Source: an uncultured Flavobacteriales bacterium
GTDB lineage: Bacteria > Bacteroidota > Bacteroidia > Flavobacteriales > Schleiferiaceae
Length of the DNA stretch: 44,662 nucleotides
Reading direction: 5' to 3'
NCBI GenBank assembly: GCA_950073045.1
Contig: CATMQD010000004.1
Span: 1 to 44,662, forward strand
Positions 16,175-24,317 of this stretch are shown here, piece after piece. Below the pieces are notes generated by a model that worked only from the letters and a program-made list of their open reading frames with translations, searched no databases and was not told where the DNA came from. Position numbers and translations under genes: made by a program. The stretch's first letter is position 1, and each line of letters starts with the position of its first letter.

Positions 16175-17460
16175 ACAATGCGCACTAGGTAATAATTCCT
16201 CCTTCCTTTTTGAGCCAAAATAAATTTGCCGGCAATTAAATCATCGCGGCCAATTTTCTTATCTAGCCCTACTTTTGATTTATTAATGCTAACTCCATTG
16301 GCCTGAACCATTTTACGGGCTTCACCTTTGGAACTGAAAATCTCTGTTTCTTCTGCTAAGAAGTTTACAATTTCTAGCTCTTCCGATAATTTGGCTTCAC
16401 TTAAGTCGAACTGAGGAACCCCATTAAATATATCTAATAAGGCATCCTCTTCTAATTCACGAAGGTCTTCTTCTGTGCTTCGACCGAATAAAATTTGCGA
16501 GGCTTTTATGGCTTTATCTAAGGCATCCTGACCGTGAACCATGCGGGTAACTTCTTCAGCCAATCGGTTTTGTAATTGGCGTCGGTGGGCTTCCGCCTGA
16601 TGAGCCTCCACTAAACTTTCAATTTCTTCTTTTCCCATCATGGTGAAGATCTTGATGTAGCGCTCGGCATCAGAATCAGAAGTATTAAGCCAAAACTGGT
16701 AGAACTTGTAAGGGCTTGTATATTTAGCGCTTAGCCAAACATTTCCTTCTTCGGTTTTGCCAAATTTCCCGCCATCTGCCTTGGTAATCAAGGGACAGGT
16801 TAGAGCAAAAGCTTCACCACTTTCTTTACGACGAATAAGTTCGGTTCCCGTGGTGATGTTTCCCCACTGATCGGAGCCTCCCATCTGCAATTTGCAGTTG
16901 AATTCGCGGTAGAGGTGTAAAAAGTCGTAACCCTGAACTAATTGGTAGGTGAATTCAGTAAAGGACATCCCTTCACCTTCTCCACTAAGACGCTTTTTAA
17001 CAGAGTCCTTCGCCATCATGTAGTTCACAGTGAGATGTTTACCCACATCACGGATAAAATCTAGGAAGCTAAACTCCTTCATCCAATCGTAGTTGTTCAC
17101 CAACTTAGCGGCATTGGGGGCATCGCTATCGAAATCGAGAAATAAGGCTAATTGAGCTTTAATCGAATCTTGGTTATGACGTAGCGCTTTCTCGTCGAGC
17201 AAGTTTCGTTCTTTGCTTTTTCCAGAAGGATCGCCAATCATACCAGTAGCTCCGCCAACTAGGGCCAAGGGGCGATGTCCAGCGTTTTGGAAATGGCGTA
17301 ACATCATAATACTTACCAAGTGGCCAATATGTAAAGAGTCTGCAGTAGGATCAATTCCCACATAGGCAGAAGTCATTTCTTTGGCTAGTTGTTCTTCGGT
17401 TCCGGGCATGGCATCATGCAACATTCCACGCCAGCGCAGTTCTTCAACGAAATTGCTCAT
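16171..17460 (-). CDS. tyrS: Tyrosyl-tRNA synthetase
   Basis: This class I synthetase charges tRNA-Tyr. With the ATG at 17460 ([13 protein letters not shown]) it has 429 residues, the usual bacterial length. The HIGH motif is His44-Ile-Gly-His47 (SLHIGHLVS), the KMSKS-equivalent is KFGKT at 232-236, and tyrosine-site residues appear in YQLVQGYDF and [12 protein letters not shown]-terminal S4 RNA-binding domain (about 360-429, [19 protein letters not shown]) completes it. The frame is open upstream to 17556, but that region holds the promoter and shows no conserved N-terminus. It is divergent from the epimerase gene. Confidence 0.97.
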   Translation of the reverse strand: MSNFVEELRWRGMLHDAMPGTEEQLAKEMTSAYVGIDPTADSLHIGHLVSIMMLRHFQNAGHRPLALVGGATGMIGDPSGKSKERNLLDEKALRHNQDSIKAQLALFLDFDSDAPNAAKLVNNYDWMKEFSFLDFIRDVGKHLTVNYMMAKDSVKKRLSGEGEGMSFTEFTYQLVQGYDFLHLYREFNCKLQMGGSDQWGNITTGTELIRRKESGEAFALTCPLITKADGGKFGKTEEGNVWLSAKYTSPYKFYQFWLNTSDSDAERYIKIFTMMGKEEIESLVEAHQAEAHRRQLQNRLAEEVTRMVHGQDALDKAIKASQILFGRSTEEDLRELEEDALLDIFNGVPQFDLSEAKLSEELEIVNFLAEETEIFSSKGEARKMVQANGVSINKSKVGLDKKIGRDDLIAGKFILAQKGRRNYYLVRIV

Positions 17461-17477
17461 TGTAAAAATTTGTCGGA

Positions 17478-17485
17478 CAAAATTA
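17478..17485 (-). promoter_or_regulatory. -7 element TAATTTTG for tyrS
   Basis: On the minus strand this is a perfect TAnnTTTG, 17 nt before the tyrS ATG. Confidence 0.5.
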
Positions 17486-17526
17486 GAGCATTGGATTAAG
17501 CAAGGAAAGCATTCGGGAGGGATAAT

Positions 17527-17534
17527 TACCTTCG
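17527..17534 (+). promoter_or_regulatory. -7-like element TACCTTCG for the epimerase gene
   Basis: It differs from TAnnTTTG by one base and is followed by CAAAAA and the start codons at 17543/17546, so the leader would be only a few bases. Confidence 0.35.
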
Positions 17535-17542
17535 CAAAAAAA

Positions 17543-18559
17543 ATGATGTTGCACACCGTAAGCGGCGCTACTGGTTTAGTAGGATCTCACTTGGTTTATT
17601 CCTTGTTAATAGAGGGAAAGAAAGTTCGCGCTTTACACCGTGCATCCTCTGATAAGTCACTTCTAGAAAGGATTTTTAGCTATTACGGTGATAATCTTAA
17701 ACACTATCAAGAGAACTTAAGTTGGCATGAGGCCGATTTACTCGATCCTGTGGATGTTGAAGAGGCTTTAGATGGTACTGATATTATTTTTCACACCGCT
17801 GCAGTTGTTTCCTTTGATCCCTCCGATAGAGATGCTTTGATTGATGGTAATCGCAATATGACCGCCAATGTGGTAAATGCCGCTCTGCACTTGGGTATAC
17901 CCAGAATGGTGCATGTGAGTAGTGTAGCTGCATTGGGTCGAAAAGCCGAACAAAAGGAATTCGACGAAGAAAGCTATTGGGTGGAGAGTGAATTGAACTC
18001 TAATTATGCAAAGGGTAAGTATGCCGCCGAAATGGAAGTTTGGCGTGGTATTGAAGAAGGTCTTTCCGCTGCAATTATTAATCCTTGCATAATTCTCGGA
18101 CCGGGAACTTGGAATGATGGGTCGGCGGCGATTTTTAGAAATATCGCGGAAGGCTTTAAGTTTTATACCCATGGCGTAAACGCTTATGTAGATGTGCGCG
18201 ATGTGGTAAAAGCCCTTTTAATTCTCGGCGAAGGTTCTCAGCAGGAGCGCTTTGTAATAGCAGCAGAAAATCGAAGCTATCATTCTGTTTTTACTACAAT
18301 TGCAAAATCTTTAGGGGTGGCCCCACCTAGCTTAGAAGTGAAGCCTTGGCTATCGGCCATTGCCTGGCGCTGGGAAGCGATTAAAAGCAAAATAACCGGA
18401 GGCAAACCATTGGTTACTAAAGAAACCGCTCGTACAGCCCTAGCAGAATATTACTATAAAAACGAGAAGGCCAAACAAGATTTAGGAATGGAGTTCCGCG
18501 ATTTATACGAAAGCATTCGCTTTATTTCGGATTGTTATCGCAAGGACTTTCCGGCTTAG
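17543..18559 (+). CDS. NAD-dependent epimerase/dehydratase (extended SDR)
   Basis: The 338-residue protein opens with the Rossmann motif [16 protein letters not shown], the TGxxGxxG of extended short-chain dehydrogenases. The catalytic Tyr-xxx-Lys is in [10 protein letters not shown], and VSSVAALG supplies the conserved Ser. The segment [15 protein letters not shown] is typical of the dihydroflavonol-reductase-like subgroup. Substrate is unknown; a sugar nucleotide or an aldehyde/ketone is possible. Two adjacent ATG codons (17543, 17546) are candidates. The open frame back to 17381 is rejected because it overlaps tyrS and precedes the Rossmann motif with unrelated sequence. Its stop is 2 nt from the convergent AbiE toxin remnant. 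Confidence 0.87.
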   Translation: MMLHTVSGATGLVGSHLVYSLLIEGKKVRALHRASSDKSLLERIFSYYGDNLKHYQENLSWHEADLLDPVDVEEALDGTDIIFHTAAVVSFDPSDRDALIDGNRNMTANVVNAALHLGIPRMVHVSSVAALGRKAEQKEFDEESYWVESELNSNYAKGKYAAEMEVWRGIEEGLSAAIINPCIILGPGTWNDGSAAIFRNIAEGFKFYTHGVNAYVDVRDVVKALLILGEGSQQERFVIAAENRSYHSVFTTIAKSLGVAPPSLEVKPWLSAIAWRWEAIKSKITGGKPLVTKETARTALAEYYYKNEKAKQDLGMEFRDLYESIRFISDCYRKDFPA

Positions 18560-18561
18560 AG

Positions 18562-19554
18562 TTAAAGTTCGTTCTTCAGAAGATTGGTTATTTTTCTTAG
18601 AACACTAGGAAAGGAGTCGGTTTTACCATAAATCATATTAACGGCCATTTCCCGGTAGTCTTTTTGATATTTGGATAGAAACATGGAAGGTGGGTTAAGG
18701 TTTAAGTAATTGATATCCATGTTTTCATATTGCGTACCCCTTACAGGGGTGTAGAGTTGCCGATGCTCAATAATTTGTTGAAAGAGCTGTTTATCTTTAA
18801 TTGCGCTTAGCCCTATTCCTTGATCAATCATTTTGCCGAGATCATAGTAGTGACGAGACATTCTCCAATAGCGGATTTTGTCGACAGGTTTTTGAAATTC
18901 CCCATGTAACAGGATTTACTTCTCGAGAAAGGTTTTTTCTGCCTTGGCAGTGTTTATCGAAAATGCACCTTTATAATAGGGGTTTTCAGGAAGAACCTCA
19001 TCTAAAAAGGATTTTATAGTTAGATTCATTCTCGGACTAAGAAGAGAGCGAGCACTTATTTCAATAAGCACTTTGTTTTTTAAGTAGGAGTTGCTTGCAA
19101 AAATAGATTTATACTTAACCTCTATGGTTTCCGGGTCTTGATCTGATATTTGCAAATTGGGAACCTTTGCTAAACAGAACTCTGGTTCTAATCCGGTTTG
19201 TACTAGTTGAGCTTTTATTTGTTGGAGAAGGTCATCTACTACAAATTGGTGGGATGCCTTGCGCAACTTTCTTATATGACCTTTGGTCTCGATCCGCTCA
19301 AATCCAATTGCTTTAGGGTTTATAGCTAGGTCAATGTCTTCTGAAAAACGCTCTATTAGGTGATACGCTTTACTTAAAGATGTTCCTCCTTTGAAAAGAA
19401 GTTCCTTTTTATGAGAAGTGGAAAATAGGACTTGCAGTAAATAACATATCCAAAGATCCTTCTCTATTGCCTGTGGAGGTAATCCTTTACGCCTTGCAAC
19501 GTGTTCAAGGATTCTCCTTTTTTCTGCCTGGCTCCGCTGTAGAAATTCGATCAT
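18562..19554 (-). pseudogene. AbiEii-type nucleotidyltransferase toxin, interrupted by one in-frame stop
   Basis: Reading from the ATG at 19554, the frame runs 212 codons, hits TAA at 18918-18916, then continues open in the same frame for 117 more codons to 18562. The N-terminal part carries the nucleotidyltransferase motif FKGGTSLSKAYHL (GGTS at 56-59) with Asp73-x-Asp75 (SEDIDLAI). The part after the stop reads ILLHGEFQKPV then RMSRHYYDLGKMID, which is the conserved C-terminal half of AbiEii. The join around the stop (KTFLEK, stop, ILLHGEF) aligns with the family without gap, so a single nonsense codon broke a gene of about 330 residues. The known toxin adds nucleotides to RNA targets such as tRNA. 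The antitoxin gene overlaps by 50 nt and looks intact. A sequencing error, or readthrough, is the alternative. Confidence 0.82.
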
Positions 19555-20143
19555 AAGAATTCTGTAAAATTTCTCTGATCCATACAGGGGGCAAATAGAG
19601 ATCGTGATTAAGTTTTTTGGGGTCTTCTTTTTTTAGAATTTGATGGATTTTGTCTTCCGTAACTTTATCTAGGCCGTCCTTGCCAATGCTGCGCAATGCT
19701 TGAATAACTAATGAGCTAATCTCTCCTTTCGCCTTTAAGTTTTTGGGACTGGTTCTTTTAAATCGAATACTCCTTGCGCCAATGTTTATTATTCGGGGAC
19801 TACCATCGGTAAGATACACTAAATTTAAAGGAACTTGTTCGCTTAAGCCTAATAGGTGAAGCGCCTGTGCACCGCTTGGGACGATCTTTACATGATCCCG
19901 CTTCGCAATGCTCTGGGCTATCTCTTCGGCCGAAGGTAAAGTTAAGCCAAGTTGTTTGTCTCGCTTAGGCCTAGTGAATATGCCCCTGCTAATGCGGAGG
20001 ATTTCATTTTTATTACAGAGTCTTTCTAGGGCCTTATGGATGGCTTTTTGACTTCCAAAAGCAATAAAATCATCAGGTACAAATATTTTGCCCTTTGGAT
20101 GATTTGATATTCGGTGAAGTATTTCTAATTCAACGCTCAACAC
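19505..20143 (-). CDS. AbiEi-type antitoxin / transcriptional regulator (DUF6088-like)
   Basis: The 212-residue protein has an N-terminal winged helix (about 1-65: FVPDDFIAFGSQKAIHKALE, then LCNKNEILRISRGIFTRPK). It is followed by the alpha/beta domain of AbiEi-like antitoxins (KRDHVKIVPSGAQALHLLGL, LVYLTDGSPRIINIG, IRFKRTSPKNL). AbiEi proteins of this type IV toxin-antitoxin family neutralise the nucleotidyltransferase without binding it and repress their own promoter. The start codon is GTG at 20143; a TTG follows directly. A perfect 9-bp inverted repeat at 20164-20192 upstream is the likely operator. It overlaps the toxin remnant by 50 nt. Confidence 0.85.
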   Translation of the reverse strand: MLSVELEILHRISNHPKGKIFVPDDFIAFGSQKAIHKALERLCNKNEILRISRGIFTRPKRDKQLGLTLPSAEEIAQSIAKRDHVKIVPSGAQALHLLGLSEQVPLNLVYLTDGSPRIINIGARSIRFKRTSPKNLKAKGEISSLVIQALRSIGKDGLDKVTEDKIHQILKKEDPKKLNHDLYLPPVWIREILQNSYDRISTAEPGRKKENP

Positions 20144-20163
20144 TTGATTACCCTAAAATAGCT

Positions 20164-20192
20164 TGTCGCAAAAATATATTAAATTTGCGACA
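20164..20192. promoter_or_regulatory. Inverted-repeat operator of the AbiE operon
   Basis: TGTCGCAAA (20164-20172) and TTTGCGACA (20184-20192) form a perfect 9-bp inverted repeat with an AT-rich 11-bp spacer. The minus-strand -7 element overlaps one arm and part of the spacer, as expected for an autorepressor site. Confidence 0.6.
20169..20176 (-). promoter_or_regulatory. -7 element TATTTTTG of the AbiE operon
   Basis: This is a perfect TAnnTTTG on the minus strand, 25 nt before the GTG start of the antitoxin gene and inside the operator. Confidence 0.5.
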
Positions 20193-20208
20193 TTATTAGG
20201 AAAAAAAT

Positions 20209-20232
20209 GACTCACACCTAGTAGTGCGAGTC
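20209..20232. other. Imperfect inverted repeat upstream of the AbiE promoter
   Basis: GACTCACAC (20209-20217) pairs with GTGCGAGTC (20224-20232) with one mismatch and a 6-nt loop. It could be a second regulator site or an RNA hairpin; there is no T-run. Confidence 0.35.
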
Positions 20233-20261
20233 TAATGATTTATAAGTAGGACTTATTTACT

Positions 20262-20288
20262 GGTAGTGCTCATCCCTTCGTCACTACC
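20262..20288. other. Stem-loop just after the DUF4296 stop codon
   Basis: GGTAGTG (20262-20268) and CACTACC (20282-20288) are perfectly complementary with a 13-nt loop. It begins 2 nt beyond the DUF4296 stop. A T-run is lacking, so it is more likely a 3'-end stabiliser than a strong terminator. Confidence 0.3.
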
Positions 20289-20290
20289 TT

Positions 20291-20737
20291 TCAAATTTCG
20301 ATATCAGACAACTTGGTGCTGTCTGTAGTTTTCTCAGTGTTTTCCTTTTGCTTGTCCGGGCTAGAGCTTTGCGAACCTTCGGGGGCATCTACCCGGGTGC
20401 TAACTTTGGTAAGTCGAGTTAAAACCTCCTCGTACATTTTATCCATTCGCTCGGCATTACGACTGTAAAAGCGAAAAGAGCTGTCATAAAGTTCGGGGCT
20501 AATTTTATGTTTTTGCCAAAGAAATTTATAGTGAGCCTGCACGGGTAGGCTATCACCTAGCACCTTGGTGCCGATGCGTGCGCCCTCAATGATATGCACG
20601 TCGGTTAAAACATCTACCATTTTAGCTTCGGGAATAATCCAATCGGGTAGGGGCTCGGATTTCTCCGGAGCTTGAGGAGCACAGGCTACCACTAAGAGGG
20701 CGAAGCCTAATAAGAGGATGTTCTTAAACCCGGTCAA
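20291..20737 (-). CDS. DUF4296 lipoprotein
   Basis: The 148-residue protein has a lipoprotein signal (FKNILLLGFALLVVAC, Cys at about 19) and the helical DUF4296 domain (IPEAKMVDVLTDVHIIEGA, AHYKFLWQKHKISPELYDSS). The C-terminal 35 residues are low-complexity and polar (Ser, Lys, Glu, Thr). The start is TTG at 20737, overlapping the end of the dihydroorotase gene by 14 nt; no in-frame ATG lies before the signal peptide. The function of DUF4296 is not known, but in Bacteroidetes it is commonly found next to dihydroorotase and a polyprenol mannosyltransferase, as here. Confidence 0.85.
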   Translation of the reverse strand: MTGFKNILLLGFALLVVACAPQAPEKSEPLPDWIIPEAKMVDVLTDVHIIEGARIGTKVLGDSLPVQAHYKFLWQKHKISPELYDSSFRFYSRNAERMDKMYEEVLTRLTKVSTRVDAPEGSQSSSPDKQKENTEKTTDSTKLSDIEI

Positions 20738-22067
20738 ATTCTAATCTTTGCGCAACTTTATTCTCAAGAATCTTTCCATTATCATAAACCAAGCTGCCAT
20801 TCACTAGGGTGTGGGTAACTCTAGCGCGGAAGGTGGTATCTTCGAAAGGCGACCAGCCACATTTAGACAAAATATTGTCTTTGCTAACACGCCATGGACG
20901 AGAAGGGTCTACAATGGTGATGTCCGCCCAATAGCCTTCACGCAAGTAACCACGCTCTTTAATATTAAAGAGGATGGCTGGGTTATGACAAGCTTTCTCC
21001 ACCAAGGTTTCAATTTTCATTTTTTCATCGCGAACGAATTCCATCATTGCGGGTAAAAAATGTTGCACTAGTGGGCCGCCGCTTGGGGCGGAAGTATAGG
21101 GATTATTCTTCTCTTCTAAAGTATGCGGGGCATGATCAGTAGCAAGCACATCGATTCTTCCATCTAAAACTGCTTTTAGAATTTCATCGCGGTCGCTGGC
21201 TTCTTTTACGGCTGGGTTCCATTTTATATGGCTGCCTTTATTGGCGTAGTCTTCGCGACTAAACCATAAGTGATGTACACAAGCCTCAGCGGTAATTAAC
21301 TTATCCTTTAAAGGCACATCTTTTTCAAATAAGTCGCATTCCTCAGCGGTGCTAATATGAAATACATGTAAGCGCGTATTATGCTTTTTAGCCAACTCTA
21401 CTGCTAAACTAGAGGATAGGATACAGGCTTCACGGCTACGAATATCAGGGTGCATTTCAAATGGAATGTCATCACCGTATTCCGCCTGGGCCTTAGCCAT
21501 ATTATCGCGTATGGTTTGCTCGTCTTCACAATGGGTGATCACCGGGATTTTAGCCTCTGAGAAAATACGCTCTAGAGCTTCACGGTCGTCCACCAACATA
21601 TTGCCAGTGCTACTGCCCATAAATACTTTAACTCCAGGAACCTTATTAGGGTCTAGCTTGCGGATCTCCTCAATATTATCGTTTGCTCCACCTAAGTTGA
21701 AAGCGTAGTTAGCCCACGATTTTTCGGCCGCCAGGCTGTATTTTTCTTCCAGCTTTTCTAAAGTAGTAGCAGCAGGCTTGGTATTGGGTTGTTCTATAAA
21801 TGAGGTAATCCCTCCGGCCACTGCCGCTCTCGACTCACTGTAGATATCCCCTTTATGCGTAAGTCCTGGCTCGCGAAAGTGTACCTGGTCATCAATAATG
21901 CCGGGTAAAACATAAGAGCCGGCAGCATCAATTAAGGTAGTATCGCTGTCGCGCTGGCTTAAATTTTGATCAATCTTTACGATCCGTCCTTTTTCTATAA
22001 AAATGTCGCGTTCAAGGGTCTCGCCCTCATTTACAAGGCGGGCATTTTTAATTAGAATCTTCTTCAT
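20724..22067 (-). CDS. pyrC: Dihydroorotase
   Basis: The 447-residue amidohydrolase catalyses ring closure of carbamoyl-aspartate to dihydroorotate in pyrimidine synthesis. The N-terminal metal motif reads GIIDDQVHFREPGLTHKGD; the first His of the usual HxH is replaced by Gln, while the second His and the Arg are kept. Other metal and substrate positions are present: Lys in GVKVFMGSSTGN, His in PVITHCEDE, His in RLHVFHISTAEE, and Asp in DVLATDHAPHTLEEKN. I believe this DDQVH form is common in Bacteroidetes dihydroorotases, so it is probably active. It sits 9 nt after the mannosyltransferase gene. Confidence 0.93.
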   Translation of the reverse strand: MKKILIKNARLVNEGETLERDIFIEKGRIVKIDQNLSQRDSDTTLIDAAGSYVLPGIIDDQVHFREPGLTHKGDIYSESRAAVAGGITSFIEQPNTKPAATTLEKLEEKYSLAAEKSWANYAFNLGGANDNIEEIRKLDPNKVPGVKVFMGSSTGNMLVDDREALERIFSEAKIPVITHCEDEQTIRDNMAKAQAEYGDDIPFEMHPDIRSREACILSSSLAVELAKKHNTRLHVFHISTAEECDLFEKDVPLKDKLITAEACVHHLWFSREDYANKGSHIKWNPAVKEASDRDEILKAVLDGRIDVLATDHAPHTLEEKNNPYTSAPSGGPLVQHFLPAMMEFVRDEKMKIETLVEKACHNPAILFNIKERGYLREGYWADITIVDPSRPWRVSKDNILSKCGWSPFEDTTFRARVTHTLVNGSLVYDNGKILENKVAQRLEFDRV

Positions 22068-22076
22068 CGGAAAATG

Positions 22077-22805
22077 CTATTGGTGGCGTTTTAGCAGACT
22101 GCGCAGTTTCAGTTTTAGAACCCCAAAGATAGCTTCGCTGATAATACCAGTGCTCATTTTGGAGTTCCCTAAAGTACGATCGGTGAATATTACTGGCACT
22201 TCTTTAATCTTGAATCCCAGTTTATAAGCAATGAATTTCATTTCAATTTGGAAGGCATATCCAACAAACCGAATCTTTGCGAAATTCATTTTTTCTAAAA
22301 CTTCTCGTCGGTAGCAAACAAAGCCAGCAGTGGTGTCTTCTACTGGAATACCTAAAATTATACGTACGTAGCGAGAAGCGAAATAACTTAACAATACACG
22401 ACTCATGGGCCAGTTTACCACATTTACACCTGTAACGTAACGTGAGCCAACCGACATGCCGTTTTCTTCATCGCGGCAAGCGGCATATAACTTTTCTAGA
22501 TCATGAGGGTCGTGAGAGAAATCAGCATCCATCTCAAAAATAAACTGGTAATGGCGCTCTAAGGACCATTTGAAACCAGCAATGTAAGCGGTGCCCAATC
22601 CTTGCTTTCCTGCTCGAGGTAAAAGAAACAACTTGTGCTCATATTCACCTTGGAGATGCTTAACGATTTCCTGGGTTCCATCAGGACTATTATCGTCCAC
22701 AATCAGAATATGAAAATCCGTTTGCAGGCTAAACACCGTGCGAATTATTCGCTCAATGTTTTCCTTCTCGTTATAGGTTGGTATGATTACAAGCGCTTCG
22801 GCCAA
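22077..22805 (-). CDS. Polyprenol-phosphate mannosyltransferase-like GT2
   Basis: The protein (242 residues from TTG at 22805, MAEALVIIPTYNEKEN) is a family 2 glycosyltransferase of the dolichol-phosphate mannose synthase type. Motifs are LVIIPTYNEKENIERII, ILIVDDNSPDGTQEI, FEMDADFSHDPHDLEKL and CYRREVLEKM. It lacks the long C-terminal membrane domain seen in some homologues. It probably makes polyprenyl-phosphate-mannose as donor for glycosylation outside the cytoplasm. The frame is also open to a TTG at 22829, but that codon lies within the TATTTTTG -7 element, so the later TTG is preferred. It leads the operon with pyrC and the DUF4296 gene. Confidence 0.88.
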   Translation of the reverse strand: MAEALVIIPTYNEKENIERIIRTVFSLQTDFHILIVDDNSPDGTQEIVKHLQGEYEHKLFLLPRAGKQGLGTAYIAGFKWSLERHYQFIFEMDADFSHDPHDLEKLYAACRDEENGMSVGSRYVTGVNVVNWPMSRVLLSYFASRYVRIILGIPVEDTTAGFVCYRREVLEKMNFAKIRFVGYAFQIEMKFIAYKLGFKIKEVPVIFTDRTLGNSKMSTGIISEAIFGVLKLKLRSLLKRHQ

Positions 22806-22826
22806 GCCAGAATTGTTTAAGGAGGG

Positions 22827-22834
22827 CAAAAATA
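22827..22834 (-). promoter_or_regulatory. -7 element TATTTTTG of the mannosyltransferase-pyrC operon
   Basis: This perfect TAnnTTTG on the minus strand lies 21 nt before the chosen TTG start at 22805 and overlaps the alternative TTG start at 22829, which helps to exclude the latter. Confidence 0.5.
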
Positions 22835-22911
22835 CGGATTAAAAAAGTACTGAATGAGCCTTTAACGCTTAATTAAGTCGCTTATTCTATAGTGCAGGCC
22901 AAAGCAGGAAA

Positions 22912-23748
22912 TTAGCGATTTTGTATACCTTCTTTGGAGCCTAAGGTCCAGATTAGAGCCTTCTTTTTGCAAGCTCGATATATGGTGTGATGTTTTTCTT
23001 TCGGCTCGGGTGAGTAGTGCCAGTTCAGGTTTTTAGTTTCTCTTTTAGCTAAGAATTCCCCAAGTTGATCGGTATATTCTTTTATGTCTACCGTGTTTGA
23101 TCCCGCAAACCAGAGCCTAGTTTCCCGCTCGGGAAGGTTTTGCAAATGCTCTTCAGCATGCTTAACCAATACATTATCATTCCACCAAAAAGAGGGGTCC
23201 ATAGCTATGTAATAGTTAAACAGCTGGGGCTGAAGAAAAAAGGTTTCCATAATAAACAAGCCGGCCAAAGACTCACCAATTATCCCTCGTTTCTCGGTGC
23301 AGCGGTAGGTCGATTCAATCCTTGGAATGAGCTCCTTCTGAATAAAGGCTCGAAAGTCCTTGGCGCCATCCTCCATCGGGATGCCATATTCCTCATGTTC
23401 CTTAATTTGAGATTCACCGGTTAGGTCTCGTCCTCTTTCAGTATTCTCAATCCCAACTAATATAAAGGGCGGAATTTTATTGGATTCAATAAGCCGAGCT
23501 AAGGTATTGGCAATATGAGGGAAGTCTTCCTTAATTCCTCCATCCGGCATATACAATACGGGTAGCCTTTGCTTTTTAGTATCGTAAGTCGGAGGTGTCC
23601 AAATATTAATCATCCGTTCCTCATTCAGAATATCAGAGTATAGCTTTAAACTTTGATGTTTTGGAATGGGATCTTTTGAGGTGGCAATTTTTTGTTTGCA
23701 GCTGTAGCTGATAAGTAAGAGGACAAATAAGGGGAGCAGTCGTAACAT
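22912..23748 (-). CDS. Esterase-D/IroE-like alpha/beta hydrolase, lipoprotein
   Basis: The 278-residue protein has a lipoprotein signal (LLPLFVLLLISYSC, Cys17). The fold is the putative esterase family (PF00756-like): RLPVLYMPDGGIKED, PPFILVGIENTERGRDLTGE, and the nucleophile elbow GIIGESLAGLF with Ser160. The catalytic His is probably in KEKHHTIY (253/254), and an acid lies in the intervening region after AMDPSFWWND. Homologues act on esters such as siderophores or feruloyl groups; the substrate here is not known. It follows the M23 peptidase gene by 11 nt on the same strand. Confidence 0.85.
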   Translation of the reverse strand: MLRLLPLFVLLLISYSCKQKIATSKDPIPKHQSLKLYSDILNEERMINIWTPPTYDTKKQRLPVLYMPDGGIKEDFPHIANTLARLIESNKIPPFILVGIENTERGRDLTGESQIKEHEEYGIPMEDGAKDFRAFIQKELIPRIESTYRCTEKRGIIGESLAGLFIMETFFLQPQLFNYYIAMDPSFWWNDNVLVKHAEEHLQNLPERETRLWFAGSNTVDIKEYTDQLGEFLAKRETKNLNWHYSPEPKEKHHTIYRACKKKALIWTLGSKEGIQNR

Positions 23749-23759
23749 AATTACGTTTT

Positions 23760-24281
23760 TTAGGAAGCCTCAAAATAGTCAATCGGATTGAGGTAGAACA
23801 TCTTTCGCCAACCTTGTCGATCGGAGTCGGCCCGCCATATATAAGGGATCGGTGTAACAATAGAGTAGTGCAGATGAGGAGCTTTTCCTTTCGCATTGCC
23901 ACTGCTACCAACAGTGCCAATCTCATCTTCTTTTGTTACCCACCGCAGTGAAGATGTTTTAATTTCTTTAAGATGAGCGAAATAATGCAGGCGCCATTTT
24001 GGACCGAGTACTAAAACGAAATTTCCGCCTAAGCCAATTTCACCGGTAAATAGAACCAATCCATTCACGGAGGAATGAATTGGGCAACCGTCTTTAGCAA
24101 AAACATCTACACCTTTATGAGTAACCGACTTCCCCCAAGGGTAATACCAAAAAGACTCGGAATTATAATCTGATTTGGTGGCCCCTCGCACGGGCATTTC
24201 TAAGTTTTGCGGAATACAAAAACCAATTCCTAGGATTAGCAGAAACAGGTAAAGGGCGAGTCGACGCTTTTTGATTTTCAA
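23760..24281 (-). CDS. M23 family metallopeptidase (LytM-like)
   Basis: The 173-residue protein has an N-terminal membrane anchor or signal (about residues 7-23) followed directly by a short LytM domain. Zinc-binding positions are His55-xxx-Asp59 (THKGVDVFA) and His136-x-His138 (APHLHYS), with HYFAHL at 99-104. M23 enzymes cut peptidoglycan cross-bridges or act as regulators. The motif set is complete, so it may be active. The start codon appears to be TTG at 24281; the first in-frame ATG would remove the signal. It probably forms an operon with the esterase gene. Confidence 0.87.
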   Translation of the reverse strand: MKIKKRRLALYLFLLILGIGFCIPQNLEMPVRGATKSDYNSESFWYYPWGKSVTHKGVDVFAKDGCPIHSSVNGLVLFTGEIGLGGNFVLVLGPKWRLHYFAHLKEIKTSSLRWVTKEDEIGTVGSSGNAKGKAPHLHYSIVTPIPYIWRADSDRQGWRKMFYLNPIDYFEAS

Positions 24282-24317
24282 ATCAGGCCAATTAACTTAA
24301 GGCTGCCAATTTAAAAA

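Noticed and set aside
17381-17542. N-terminal extension of the epimerase into tyrS
   Set aside because: The extension is antisense to tyrS, precedes the Rossmann motif with unrelated sequence, and crosses the divergent promoters.
17461-17556. N-terminal extension of tyrS
   Set aside because: The family N-terminus starts at 17460, and the extension covers a perfect -7 element.
18562-18861. A separate 99-residue gene starting MSRHYYDLG
   Set aside because: It is in the same frame as the upstream nucleotidyltransferase fragment, and its sequence is the known C-terminal half of AbiEii, so it is part of a broken gene.
23633-23926. A 97-residue open frame on the minus strand overlapping the M23 and esterase genes
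   Set aside because: It lies in another frame of two well-supported genes and has no recognisable features.
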